A program made the position numbers and the translations under genes. Of a stretch of DNA of 30,693 nucleotides, positions 23,469 to 30,693 are shown piece after piece (positions within the stretch are counted from its first letter, which is position 1; every line of letters starts with the position of its first letter). This DNA is from a virus: positions 1-30,693 of the IMG/VR virus record IMGVR_UViG_3300033146_001159. The stretch is one strand, 5' to 3'. Under the pieces are notes generated by a model that was not told the DNA's origin, ran no database searches, and saw only the letters and a program-made list of their open reading frames with translations.

Positions 23469-24479
23469 ATGAACGAAAATATTTTAGCAGTACAGAATTT
23501 GATGGCTGAACTTACTTTAGCATCAACAGGACAAACAACTAAGTTTTCAGTAGTTGAAATGGAAACTAAACTTAAAGAAGCAATGATGACATTGTTTGGT
23601 AAAGAGAAAGTATCACCACAGGATATTGAAGCAAGTCCTAATCGTGGTTTATTTTATCAATTTATTGCAAAGGCTGTTTCTGAAACAGGCTCAAACAAGA
23701 TCGGTAAAGATTTCTCATGGGCAGAAGTTATTGATACAGAGTGGGGCGACGAAAATGTATTTTACATTGAAAACTCTAAATTGTATGACGTAGTAACTGT
23801 TGCTAAAGGTAACGGAAATGTACGTAGACAAAGATTAGAAGATTCAACACTTACAGTAGCTACAGAAGCTTGTGCTATTAAGATTTTTGCACCTTACAAG
23901 CAATGGTTGTCTGGTAGAATTGATTGGGCTAAAATGCTTACTAAGATTGCTGATTCATATTCAAAGCACGTTAAAGAGTTAACTTTATTAGCATTTTATG
24001 GTTCAACTCCTGTAAATGGTAATGCTGCTTTCAACAGAGCAATTGCTGGTGCATTTGATGAAGATATTGCATATGAAATAGTTGACCATGTTCAAGCTGA
24101 AAATCAAAATTCAGACGTTATAATCATCGGTACTAGAATTGCATTAAAGCAATTTGCACCATTGATTGCAACAGAACAAGCTAACAAAGATATGTACGAG
24201 AACGGTGTATACACTACAGCTGAAGGTTACAATTTAGTAGTTGTAGATCAAATGCACATCAAGAATACTTATGATTTCTTATTATCAAATAAGCAAGTTA
24301 TGATTATTCCGGGAGACTTAGGGCAAATCGTTAAGATAGTTCAAGAAGGCGTTCCTATCGTAGTATCTACACCAATGGGTCAAAACGCAGATATGTCTGT
24401 TGAACATTTATTCTATCGTGAGATAGGGGTAGCTGTTGTAACAGGTGCTTACTATGGTAAGCTTACATGGACTGCATAG
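23469..24479 (+). CDS. major capsid protein (336 aa)
   Basis: An HK97-like major head protein is inferred from order (protease/scaffold, decoration, this gene), size and features such as an N-terminal helical arm, 'EVIDTEWGDENVFYIENSKLYDVVTVAKGNGN' type strands (the E-loop/P-domain region) and 'SKHVKELTLLAFYG', 'IIGTRIALKQFAPL', 'GDLGQIVKI' blocks of the spine helix and A domain. The frame opens at 23454, but GGAGGATAGTCGC precedes the ATG at 23469, which I take as the start. Codon use suggests high expression. A long hairpin follows the gene at 24507-24589. Confidence 0.88.
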   Translation: MNENILAVQNLMAELTLASTGQTTKFSVVEMETKLKEAMMTLFGKEKVSPQDIEASPNRGLFYQFIAKAVSETGSNKIGKDFSWAEVIDTEWGDENVFYIENSKLYDVVTVAKGNGNVRRQRLEDSTLTVATEACAIKIFAPYKQWLSGRIDWAKMLTKIADSYSKHVKELTLLAFYGSTPVNGNAAFNRAIAGAFDEDIAYEIVDHVQAENQNSDVIIIGTRIALKQFAPLIATEQANKDMYENGVYTTAEGYNLVVVDQMHIKNTYDFLLSNKQVMIIPGDLGQIVKIVQEGVPIVVSTPMGQNADMSVEHLFYREIGVAVVTGAYYGKLTWTA

Positions 24480-24506
24480 TCACAATAATTAGGTAATAAC
24501 ATATAG

Positions 24507-24589
24507 AAGCAACCGTACATATAAAAAGCTATAGTACATATAGATACATTTTATATGTACGTTTAATAGATTTGTATGTACGGCTGCTT
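24507..24589 (+). other. nested stem-loops after the major capsid gene
   Basis: An outer stem pairs AAGCAACCGTACATA (24507-24521) with TATGTACGGCTGCTT (24575-24589) with a single mismatch. An inner stem pairs GTACATATA (24534-24542) with TATATGTAC (24552-24560) perfectly. The first GTACATA can also pair with the inner partner, so alternative folds exist. No T-run follows, so a factor-independent terminator for the host polymerase is unlikely. Confidence 0.7.
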
Positions 24590-24627
24590 ATACTAAATTA
24601 ATTAAAATAGAAAAGGTAGGTAAGAAA

Positions 24628-25323
24628 ATGGTAGAAAACAAAACAAATGAAGAAATTAAAGAAGTAACACCTAAAAAGAAACCGGGTAGACCATCGGCTA
24701 AAAAGACTACAGCTAAAAAAGCACCTGTTAAGAAAACTACTACTAGAAAAACTGTAACTAAACCTAAAGTAGAAGAAGTGGAAGAAGTTGTCGAAGTAGT
24801 TGAAGAAACAGTAGAATCAAAATTAGAAGATAAAATAGCCAAAGCTAAAATAGTAGGTGTGTCCAAAGGTGGAAGGAAAGTATTTGATGAAGAAGATATG
24901 GTTCAAGTTGCTAGTATTGCAACAGGGCGTGTAACCTTAAAGAATCCAGAGAAACCTTATGACGTAACAGAGTTTGAAAGATTTTTTACAATAGAACCTG
25001 TTAGATATGGTACATTATCAAATCTTAGGAAAAAAGGTACAGAAACCTTTTCAAAACTATTATATATATTAGACGATGAAGTTTCTAAAACATTAGGACT
25101 TACTAAAATATATAATGACATGGGTAAAATTGAAGACATTATAGGAATATTAGAAGGTGACACTGATGACATTATCAAATTCATTGACACAGCTAATAAA
25201 GCCACAAAGACTATTATCACACAAATTTTATTCAGTAAAATTGAAAATAAAGAAAAACTTGATTACTTTAAAACAAAAATATTGTCAGAAAAATTAGGGA
25301 TAGAGTTAAATTTAGACTTTTAA
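24628..25323 (+). CDS. AT-hook/histone-H1-like N-terminus structural-module protein (231 aa)
   Basis: Residues 14-48 are lysine/proline/threonine-rich with an AT-hook core (KKPGRPSAKK) and KKTT/KKAP repeats like histone H1 tails, followed by an acidic valine-glutamate stretch (49-66, EEVEEVV type). The C-terminal 140 residues are a folded helical domain not recognised. It lies between the capsid gene and connector genes. The charged tail could bind packaged DNA or RNA. RBS AAAGGTAGGTAAGAAA before ATG. Clearly a real gene; function unknown. Confidence 0.72.
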   Translation: MVENKTNEEIKEVTPKKKPGRPSAKKTTAKKAPVKKTTTRKTVTKPKVEEVEEVVEVVEETVESKLEDKIAKAKIVGVSKGGRKVFDEEDMVQVASIATGRVTLKNPEKPYDVTEFERFFTIEPVRYGTLSNLRKKGTETFSKLLYILDDEVSKTLGLTKIYNDMGKIEDIIGILEGDTDDIIKFIDTANKATKTIITQILFSKIENKEKLDYFKTKILSEKLGIELNLDF

Positions 25324-25342
25324 GTAGGAAGGGCGTGAGAAT

Positions 25343-25768
25343 TTGAATACAACTTATGCAATAATATTTGATAGATTTGAAAAAATGATTACGGATTATG
25401 ACTTAAATGATTTGATACCTAGTAATAAATCAGAGGTTGAAGTGGGTCTATTAAAAGATGCTATTATATCATATTTTTCATGCCCTGTTAATTTACAAAA
25501 TAGAGATGATGAAGCATTAACATTTAATATTGAACTAAGTGAATTAGAACAAAAGGTTTTAGCTAGTTATATGGTTAAATCATGGATACAACCTTACTTA
25601 AATAATCAAGATTTATTTGAGACTAACTTTACAACAATTGAATATAAAATGTTCTCACCTGCTAATAGGATTAAAGCATTAAGAGATTTATCTAAATATG
25701 CTGATAGTGAAGCTAGTGGAATTGCTACAAAACAATCTGTCTTAGATGTAATTAACATGCTTAGATAG
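25343..25768 (+). CDS. putative head-tail connector protein (141 aa)
   Basis: Mostly helical, with 'ELEQKVLASYMVKSWIQPYL' typical of head-tail adaptor proteins that follow the capsid gene. The start is taken as TTG at 25343 with GGAAGGGCGTGAGAA upstream. It is 19 bases after the previous gene. Call by position and pattern only. Confidence 0.62.
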   Translation: MNTTYAIIFDRFEKMITDYDLNDLIPSNKSEVEVGLLKDAIISYFSCPVNLQNRDDEALTFNIELSELEQKVLASYMVKSWIQPYLNNQDLFETNFTTIEYKMFSPANRIKALRDLSKYADSEASGIATKQSVLDVINMLR

Positions 25769-25790
25769 TAAGAGTAGGTAGGTATATATT

Positions 25791-26099
25791 ATGGAAAAAT
25801 ATGAATTAATAGAATACAGTAATACTCTAATAACTAAGCTATTCACAGTTTTAGACTTGACAAAAAATGCTAAAAGTGATAAAGAATACTTAGATATAGA
25901 GAAGTTTATAGAAAAGATTATCATAGAAGTTGAGGGTAGTACTAGATATTATTCTACAACTAGAAATGGTAGACATTTAACAGATGTTATTATGAAGTTA
26001 AATGGGATTAAAAAAGTAACTGATTATAATGTTAGAAAGAAAATAGTATTAGATTCAGTCGAGATAGTTAATAGAATTACATTAGAGCTAAAGAAATAG
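25791..26099 (+). CDS. hypothetical connector-region protein (102 aa)
   Basis: Helical and charged, with no recognised family. It lies within the head-tail joining gene block. The ribosome site is AGTAGGTAGGTATATATT before ATG. It could be a small adaptor or head-completion protein. Confidence 0.62.
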   Translation: MEKYELIEYSNTLITKLFTVLDLTKNAKSDKEYLDIEKFIEKIIIEVEGSTRYYSTTRNGRHLTDVIMKLNGIKKVTDYNVRKKIVLDSVEIVNRITLELKK

Positions 26100-26114
26100 A
26101 AAGGTGGTGTGGAT

Positions 26115-27059
26115 ATGTCTGTATATAGTCAGAGAGATACTAACGGTTATACTAATAGGTTTAAGAAACGTGAATCTAGTTTAAAGAGTAGAAAATTCAA
26201 AAGATCAGAAGCTTATACTGAAAATTATATTACTAAAGATGGCTATATAACAACCGATAAATATCCACTCCATATATTTGTAACTAAACCAGATGATACT
26301 AGAAAATTCGTATGCCACCCAGATTATAATATTAATAGGGGTGCTATCATAAATGACTATGATGGATTTGATTATTTAGTATCAGAACATGATAGACATG
26401 TAAATATCGAAGATTTCGGTACATTACTCAAAATGTCACAAAGTATTACATGGGAAGATAAGTATGGTAATAATCATAGTATTAAATATCATACAACTAA
26501 AACAGGTTCGGGTTCACAAGATAGTAATTATATAATTCCATTAAGTGAAACTAAAAAGCAAATATGGGTACAATTTAATAGTGAATCAAAAGAACTGTTT
26601 AAAAATCAAAGATTTATATTAGGTAATTTAGAACCCTACAAAATAACAGCTAGAGATAATTTTAGTAGTACAGGTATATTAAAACTTACTATGGAATCTA
26701 CTCAAAGGTTAGATGGAGATAATTTAGAAACAGGTATAGCAATCAACAAGTACTCTGACAGCTCACAGGACACGTCTGATAAAACAGGTGTATATTTCTC
26801 TGAACCACTATTAGAAGTGCCTACAGGGTTGTCTAAGACTGTTGAAGTGTATGAATATAATGATGGAATTCCTACAAGTAGTGCATTTATTTATAGAATA
26901 GATGGAATTGATACCAGTCATTATACTATCACATCTCAAACAGATAATTCAATAACTATAACAGCTGATGAATTTTACTATCAAGGAACATTGGTGGCTA
27001 TTAGAGTTATTGATTCATTTGAAACAAGTATACCATTGGTATTGAAAAGTATGATCTAA
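26115..27059 (+). CDS. putative head-tail joining protein with C-terminal Ig-like domain (314 aa)
   Basis: The first Met is taken as the ATG at 26115, with GAAAGGTGG 7 bases upstream; a GTG in frame at 26109 is weaker. Residues 1-45 are basic. The middle (45-215) is beta-rich, with 'RFILGNLEPYKITARDNFSSTGILKLTMEST', a pattern found in phage proteins that close the head or form the neck. Residues 230-314 look like an Ig/Big-type fold ('TVEVYEYN', 'YTITSQTDNSITITAD'). Role inferred from position. Confidence 0.65.
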   Translation: MSVYSQRDTNGYTNRFKKRESSLKSRKFKRSEAYTENYITKDGYITTDKYPLHIFVTKPDDTRKFVCHPDYNINRGAIINDYDGFDYLVSEHDRHVNIEDFGTLLKMSQSITWEDKYGNNHSIKYHTTKTGSGSQDSNYIIPLSETKKQIWVQFNSESKELFKNQRFILGNLEPYKITARDNFSSTGILKLTMESTQRLDGDNLETGIAINKYSDSSQDTSDKTGVYFSEPLLEVPTGLSKTVEVYEYNDGIPTSSAFIYRIDGIDTSHYTITSQTDNSITITADEFYYQGTLVAIRVIDSFETSIPLVLKSMI

Positions 27060-27080
27060 TAAGAAAGTCGGTGAGTTGTA

Positions 27081-27644
27081 TTGAGTACAGGATATAAGAA
27101 ATGTGAATTAGGTAATGATATGCAATTTTCTGATGATATTATTAATGAAATGTTATTGATATTAGTCGAAGAGGCAAGTGATGATTTTTGGAAAGTATTA
27201 AAATATGGTGCATCAGATGCTTTAACCAATCCTAGTTATACAATTGATTTATCAGATAAATATGATATGGTTAAACAAAATAATTATAACAGTGATGGAG
27301 ATGAATTAACTAGAATTAAAGTTATGAAATTTAATGATGATATATCAAGTAAGGCTCATAGTGAAATAAGGATATTTGATGGTGCATGGAATATTCCTAA
27401 TATTGATTTATTTATATCAGCTTTAGGAATTGAAATCATGTCACATAACAAAATCATAGTCTTAGAAAATGTAGGGAAAACTACTTTGAACTTACTAAGA
27501 CATGAAATGTATAGAATATTTAATAACGCATATGTTTATAAAAATGTTGGAAAATTAATAAGTAATGGTACTAGAGGAAATATAGCTTTGTTCAATTCAG
27601 ATTATCAAGGCTATCAATTTAGTTTCTTTAGTACGTCAGCTTAA
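27081..27644 (+). CDS. putative tail completion/neck protein (187 aa)
   Basis: Start TTG at 27081 with CGGTGAG upstream. The protein is helical at the N-terminus and beta-rich at the C-terminus; no known family. The insertion carrying IscB begins just after its stop codon. The last bases of this gene and the following few bases would supply the IscB guide. Confidence 0.62.
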   Translation: MSTGYKKCELGNDMQFSDDIINEMLLILVEEASDDFWKVLKYGASDALTNPSYTIDLSDKYDMVKQNNYNSDGDELTRIKVMKFNDDISSKAHSEIRIFDGAWNIPNIDLFISALGIEIMSHNKIIVLENVGKTTLNLLRHEMYRIFNNAYVYKNVGKLISNGTRGNIALFNSDYQGYQFSFFSTSA

Positions 27645-27923
27645 TTATATTAAAAGTGGTCAACGACTCACCACTTAGAGCCTAAACTCTTGAAGTGGGA
27701 GCTTGTAAAAGCTCTTGTTGGTTAGATTAAGTATTAAGTTACTACGTTATTTTAGTTATCACACCCTCGGATATTTTGTCTAGTCCGTTGCTCTGTGTAG
27801 GCTCTGTAAACAGTTCTGATTGAGAAGGAACAGTCAACCTAAGTACGTCTTATTGAATAAGTAAGCTATTATAACATTATCGAAGACAAATTACTCAGAA
27901 TACACAGGAGGTTATAAGAACAA
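27637..27923 (+). ncRNA. omega-RNA (HEARO-type guide RNA) for IscB
   Basis: The non-coding leader has several paired elements: AAGTGGT/ACCACTT (27654-27660 with 27670-27676) around a CAACGACTC loop, a GAGCTT-GTAA-AAGCTC hairpin with a GNRA loop (about 27699-27714), and a long-range 8-bp helix AGAGCCTA (27677-27684) with TAGGCTCT (27798-27805). The guide should be the 15-20 bases before 27654, i.e. the end of the upstream gene and the spacer. The 3' end is uncertain, probably near 27860-27920, just before the iscB ribosome site ACAGGAGG. Confidence 0.75.
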
Positions 27924-29162
27924 ATGGTGTATGTATTAAATATTAAAGGCGAACCATTGATGCCTTGCAAAAACGCAAAGGCAAGAAAATTATTAAGAGA
28001 CAATAAAGCAATTGTTGTAAGAAGAGAACCATTTACTATCAAGTTAAATTTCGTATGTGAAAATGTCGTTCAAGATATTACATTAGGAATAGATGCTGGA
28101 AGTAAATTTATAGGTGTTTCTGCAACAACCAAAGAGAAAGAACTATTTTCAGCAGAAGTAGAATTAAGGAATGATATTTCAAAAAAGTTATTGACTAGGA
28201 GACAAAATAGAAGAACTCGAAGAAATAGATTGAGATATAGACAACCTAGATTCTTAAATAGAGTTAAATCTAAAAATAAAGGGTGGTTAGCTCCTAGTAT
28301 TGAACATAAAATTCAAACCCATATAACCATTATTAAAAAAGTACACGAAATATTACCAATTAATAAAATTATCGTAGAGACTGCTCAGTTTGATATTCAA
28401 AAAATTAATAACCCAAACATAAGTGGGGAAGAATATCAACAAGGAAACCAATTAGGATATGGCAACGTTAAAGAGTATGTATTATTTAGAGATAGTCATA
28501 AGTGTCAATATTGTAAAGGTAAGTCCAAAGAAACTAGATTAGAAGTGCATCATATAACCTATAGAAGTAATGGTGGAAGCAATAAGCAAGACAATTTAAT
28601 TACATTATGTAAAACTTGTCATAAGAAAGTACACAATAATACGATTGAATTAAAAGTTAAAAAAGCAAAATCATTTAAACACGCAACTTTTATGGGAATA
28701 ATGAGAAAAACACTATTAAGTAGATTAGATAATTTATATCCAAATATTGAAGAAACTTATGGTTATATAACTAAATCTACGAGAATAGAAAGCAACTTAG
28801 AAAAAGAACATAGGACAGATGCTAGATGTATTAGTGGAAACCCATTAGCAATACAATGTGACCATTGGTATTATTATAAAAAGGTAAGATGTCAGAACAG
28901 ACAAACCCATAGAGCAAACTTTATTAGCGGTCATAGAAAGAAATTAAATCAAGCACCTTTTGCAGTCAAAGGATTTAGGTTATTCGATTTGGTAGAATAC
29001 AATAATAAGTTATATTATATATTTGGAAGGCGTAGTTCTGGACTCTTTGATATAAGACGATTAGATGGTACAAAAGTTAATAAAGGAAGTATTAGTTATA
29101 AGAAAATGAAACTCATTCAAGTAAGAAAAACAATGTTAATAGAAAAGAGATGCGAGGAATAA
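27924..29162 (+). CDS. iscB: IscB RNA-guided endonuclease (412 aa)
   Basis: This is the compact ancestor-type relative of Cas9. Domains in order: PLMP domain (residues 1-45, PLMP at 11-14), RuvC-I with D57 (LGIDAGS), arginine-rich bridge helix (91-113), RuvC-II with E152 (IIVETAQ), HNH with H209-H210, N224 and H233 and a four-cysteine zinc knuckle (C194, C197, C229, C232), then RuvC-III with H296 and D299 (EHRTDA), and a C-terminal target-adjacent-motif interaction region. All expected catalytic residues are present, so it should be active. Start ATG with ACAGGAGG 13-17 bases upstream. It is encoded with its guide RNA just upstream. No transposase partner. Confidence 0.95.
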   Translation: MVYVLNIKGEPLMPCKNAKARKLLRDNKAIVVRREPFTIKLNFVCENVVQDITLGIDAGSKFIGVSATTKEKELFSAEVELRNDISKKLLTRRQNRRTRRNRLRYRQPRFLNRVKSKNKGWLAPSIEHKIQTHITIIKKVHEILPINKIIVETAQFDIQKINNPNISGEEYQQGNQLGYGNVKEYVLFRDSHKCQYCKGKSKETRLEVHHITYRSNGGSNKQDNLITLCKTCHKKVHNNTIELKVKKAKSFKHATFMGIMRKTLLSRLDNLYPNIEETYGYITKSTRIESNLEKEHRTDARCISGNPLAIQCDHWYYYKKVRCQNRQTHRANFISGHRKKLNQAPFAVKGFRLFDLVEYNNKLYYIFGRRSSGLFDIRRLDGTKVNKGSISYKKMKLIQVRKTMLIEKRCEE

Positions 29163-29168
29163 GCAATT

Positions 29169-29192
29169 CCTCCCCGACTTAAGAAGTCGAGG
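29169..29192 (+). terminator. element right-end hairpin, possible terminator
   Basis: CGACTT (29175-29180) pairs with AAGTCG (29184-29189) around AAG, and CCT/AGG pairs flank it with an unpaired CCC. It follows the iscB stop by a few bases and is flanked by GCAATTC and TATCCTTGC, very like the right-end hairpins of IS200/IS605-type elements. The T-run needed for strong termination is missing, so the structural role is likelier. Confidence 0.65.
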
Positions 29193-29219
29193 TATCCTTG
29201 CCTAATGATTGGTGATAAA

Positions 29220-29993
29220 ATGGGATTAAACAAAGAATATAACAACTATTGTACTATTGAAGAAAAGGATATGTGGATACAAGGTTTCCCTTTAAAAACA
29301 GAATATGGCATTATAAAACCTTTGACTATAAAAGAATATAATAGATATTCAATTGAGATTAATTTCTTAAAACTTCAAAATTGGGAGATAGAGAAATTAA
29401 TCAAAAAAGAATATGAAGAAGATGAGATAAAATTAGATATATTAAAAAGTGATTTTAAACGAAATGAGTTTATAACAAATATAAGAAACAATGTTTGTGG
29501 AATTAGAGATGAATACTTGAAAATATTTAAAATATTTATTATTGGATTCGAAGATAAATTCTTTTGGGAAATAAATACCAATGAATTTAATAATCTTAGA
29601 AAGTTAGTATTAGATTTTAATGATATATTTTTATACGAAGCGAATCCTAATCCGGAAATAGAACGATACAATAGAATGAAATCATATATGGCTTTTAAAA
29701 AAGGAAAATTATTAGTATTCGACACTATATTTACAACCTTGATGAGTGGTATAGGTGGTGGACATAGTGTTGATGATATTAACAATATGACTATTAGACA
29801 ATTTCATTCATTATATAAAAGAATTGAATTTATTAAAGCTTATGATACTACAACGTTATATAAAACAGTTGATACCAAAGGTGATATAGAAATCGTTGGT
29901 TGGGATATGCCTATTGATGTCGAAGATAAATCTGAAACAGAATATAAAGATATATCTCAATTAAAGAAACACGGAGAAAGTGTGTTATTGTAA
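29220..29993 (+). CDS. putative tail assembly protein (257 aa)
   Basis: Not firmly recognised. The frame opens at ATG 29205, but that codon lies at the edge of the IscB element and lacks a well-spaced ribosome site. The ATG at 29220 has GGTGAT 4-5 bases before it and begins MGLNKEYNNYCT, so it is preferred. The protein is helical, with a lysine/glutamate-rich segment near 55-70 and a C-terminal 'GGGHSVDDINNMTIRQFHSLYKR' block, which resembles tail assembly chaperone or baseplate-associated proteins encoded before tail tube genes. Whether the original start was moved by the insertion cannot be told. Confidence 0.6.
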   Translation: MGLNKEYNNYCTIEEKDMWIQGFPLKTEYGIIKPLTIKEYNRYSIEINFLKLQNWEIEKLIKKEYEEDEIKLDILKSDFKRNEFITNIRNNVCGIRDEYLKIFKIFIIGFEDKFFWEINTNEFNNLRKLVLDFNDIFLYEANPNPEIERYNRMKSYMAFKKGKLLVFDTIFTTLMSGIGGGHSVDDINNMTIRQFHSLYKRIEFIKAYDTTTLYKTVDTKGDIEIVGWDMPIDVEDKSETEYKDISQLKKHGESVLL

Positions 29994-30054
29994 TTTATAA
30001 TAATTTATAAACAAGCAAACAAGTAAACAAAGTAAAGTGAAATCGGAGGATATT

Positions 30055-30693
30055 ATGCCAAGAGGAAGAATTTTAGTTAAAGATACAGCAGATGTTTTTT
30101 ATCATTTTGAAAATGGTGACACAAGATATTTCGGCTGTATGAATACAGCAGCTATTGAAAAGACAGTTGATACAGAAGATATTAGATGTGGGATTGGTTG
30201 GGGGTTAGCGGCTATCATGTATAGTAACCCAGATATGAAATTAACATTTACACCGGGATTCTGGAACGATTATTTCTTAGAAGATGCTAGTGGAAATGAA
30301 TTTGCTGATTCGGGTTCAGTTGATGTATGGACTAATGAAAACGTAACATTCGCAGCTTCAAGTTCAGATGCAGTTTGTGATATTACAGGAACTCCTGTAG
30401 GTGATGTTGTTAAAGTACAAGACGTAACAGGTAAAATGTATGCAGCTACTTATACAGGTGGTACAGTTACTATTACAGGTGAAGCAGCGTTAGATGGTAT
30501 CAAAGGTACAGTATCATATCAAAAGGCTGTTACAGCTGATGTGTTATCATTTACAATTAGTGATAATCCTAAAGTACATGGTATTACAATTAAGACAATT
30601 GCTTATGACCCAGAGACTAATGAAATAGTAGCAGAGTTATATTGGACTTTTGACAAAGTAGTAGGAGATGGTGGATTGAATCTTGCAATAGCA
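30055..30693 (+). CDS. tail tube/major tail-like structural protein, partial (213 aa seen)
   Basis: Open reading frame from ATG at 30055, with a perfect GGAGG 5-9 bases upstream, running through to the window's end without a stop, so the C-terminus is missing. Content is beta-rich and glycine/threonine-rich ('TFTPGFW', 'VTITGEAALDGIKGTVSYQK', 'HGITIKTIAYDP'), like tail tube or other abundant tail proteins. Codon choice is closer to that of the capsid and decoration genes, which suggests high expression. Confidence 0.72.
   Translation, partial: MPRGRILVKDTADVFYHFENGDTRYFGCMNTAAIEKTVDTEDIRCGIGWGLAAIMYSNPDMKLTFTPGFWNDYFLEDASGNEFADSGSVDVWTNENVTFAASSSDAVCDITGTPVGDVVKVQDVTGKMYAATYTGGTVTITGEAALDGIKGTVSYQKAVTADVLSFTISDNPKVHGITIKTIAYDPETNEIVAELYWTFDKVVGDGGLNLAIA

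Larger units (their letters stand above)
27645..29205 (+). mobile_element. IscB/HEARO element inserted between tail-region genes (no transposase)
   Basis: The element comprises a structured leader RNA, the iscB gene and an end hairpin (29169-29192), the layout of IscB members of the IS200/IS605 superfamily. No TnpA transposase is encoded, so movement needs help in trans or homing by double-strand break repair. The exact ends are not provable here: the left boundary should lie at about 27645-27655 and the right at about 29193-29205. The flanking genes are intact and in the same direction, so the insertion sits in a gene junction and spares both proteins. Confidence 0.8.

Noticed and set aside
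24588-24866. Hydrophobic minus-strand frame opposite the lysine-rich protein gene
   Set aside because: It mirrors the Lys/Thr/Glu-rich repeats of the plus-strand gene and has no support of its own.
27924-29162. Possible TnpB or ordinary HNH homing endonuclease
   Set aside because: The N-terminal PLMP domain, arginine-rich bridge helix and HNH inserted within RuvC show IscB; TnpB lacks the HNH, and simple homing enzymes lack the RuvC parts.
117-29993. Reassigned stop codon (TGA or TAG) suggested by the lack of TGA stops
   Set aside because: Key genes such as TerL, portal, capsid and polymerase are full length with no in-frame TGA or TAG, and several end in TAG, so the standard code reads well. 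Only avoidance of TGA remains.
23410-30035. AACAAAGTAA shared by the leaders of the capsid gene (23410-23419) and tail gene (30026-30035), considered as a late promoter element
   Set aside because: The distance to the start codon differs (59 versus 29 bases), the motif is short and A-rich, and it is missing before other late genes, so chance is likely.

Overview
The window is a stretch of AT-rich, gene-dense double-stranded DNA phage (or prophage) genome. Large terminase, portal, capsid-protease/scaffold and major-capsid genes identify it as viral. The AGAAAGGA/GGAGG ribosome sites, sigma-A type promoters, SleB-type cell wall hydrolase and Amidase_2 endolysin point to a low-GC Bacillota (Firmicutes) host. 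I cannot name the phage or the tail morphotype.

Layout. Bases 35-9764 are all on the minus strand: a tRNA-His, a run of small mostly unrecognised genes (including four of 51-57 codons), a tRNA-like RNA with its own promoter, a lysis cassette (two-helix holin candidate, amidase, membrane-anchored SleB-like hydrolase), a DNA methyltransferase and a winged-helix protein resembling replication initiators. Bases 9765-10215 are a divergent non-coding region with two perfect 37-bp repeats, a third inverted copy, a 20-bp tandem repeat and outward promoters on both sides: a candidate replication origin and control region. Bases 10216-30693 are all on the plus strand: a zinc-ribbon protein, a 909-residue YonO-like double-psi-beta-barrel RNA polymerase, a beta-CASP metallo-beta-lactamase RNase behind a structured leader, an SbcD-like phosphoesterase, then the head module (small-terminase candidate, TerL, portal, protease/scaffold, decoration protein, major capsid), connector genes and the first tail genes. 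The last gene runs off the window.

How the parts may work together. The minus-strand genes and the polymerase gene have recognisable sigma-A promoters, while I see no good sigma-A promoter in the late plus-strand genes. This fits a scheme in which the host polymerase reads early genes and the phage's YonO-like enzyme reads late ones. Three structured RNA segments sit between late genes, and an RNase is encoded directly after the polymerase, so late-RNA processing is a plausible theme (inference).

The most striking element is a 1.5-kb insertion between two connector/tail genes: an intact IscB (PLMP, split RuvC, arginine-rich helix, HNH) preceded by a HEARO/omega-RNA-like leader and followed by an IS200/IS605-like end hairpin. 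No transposase is present. By the known rule for IscB, its guide should come from the phage sequence just outside the left end, so it should target the empty version of the same junction, like an RNA-guided homing element.
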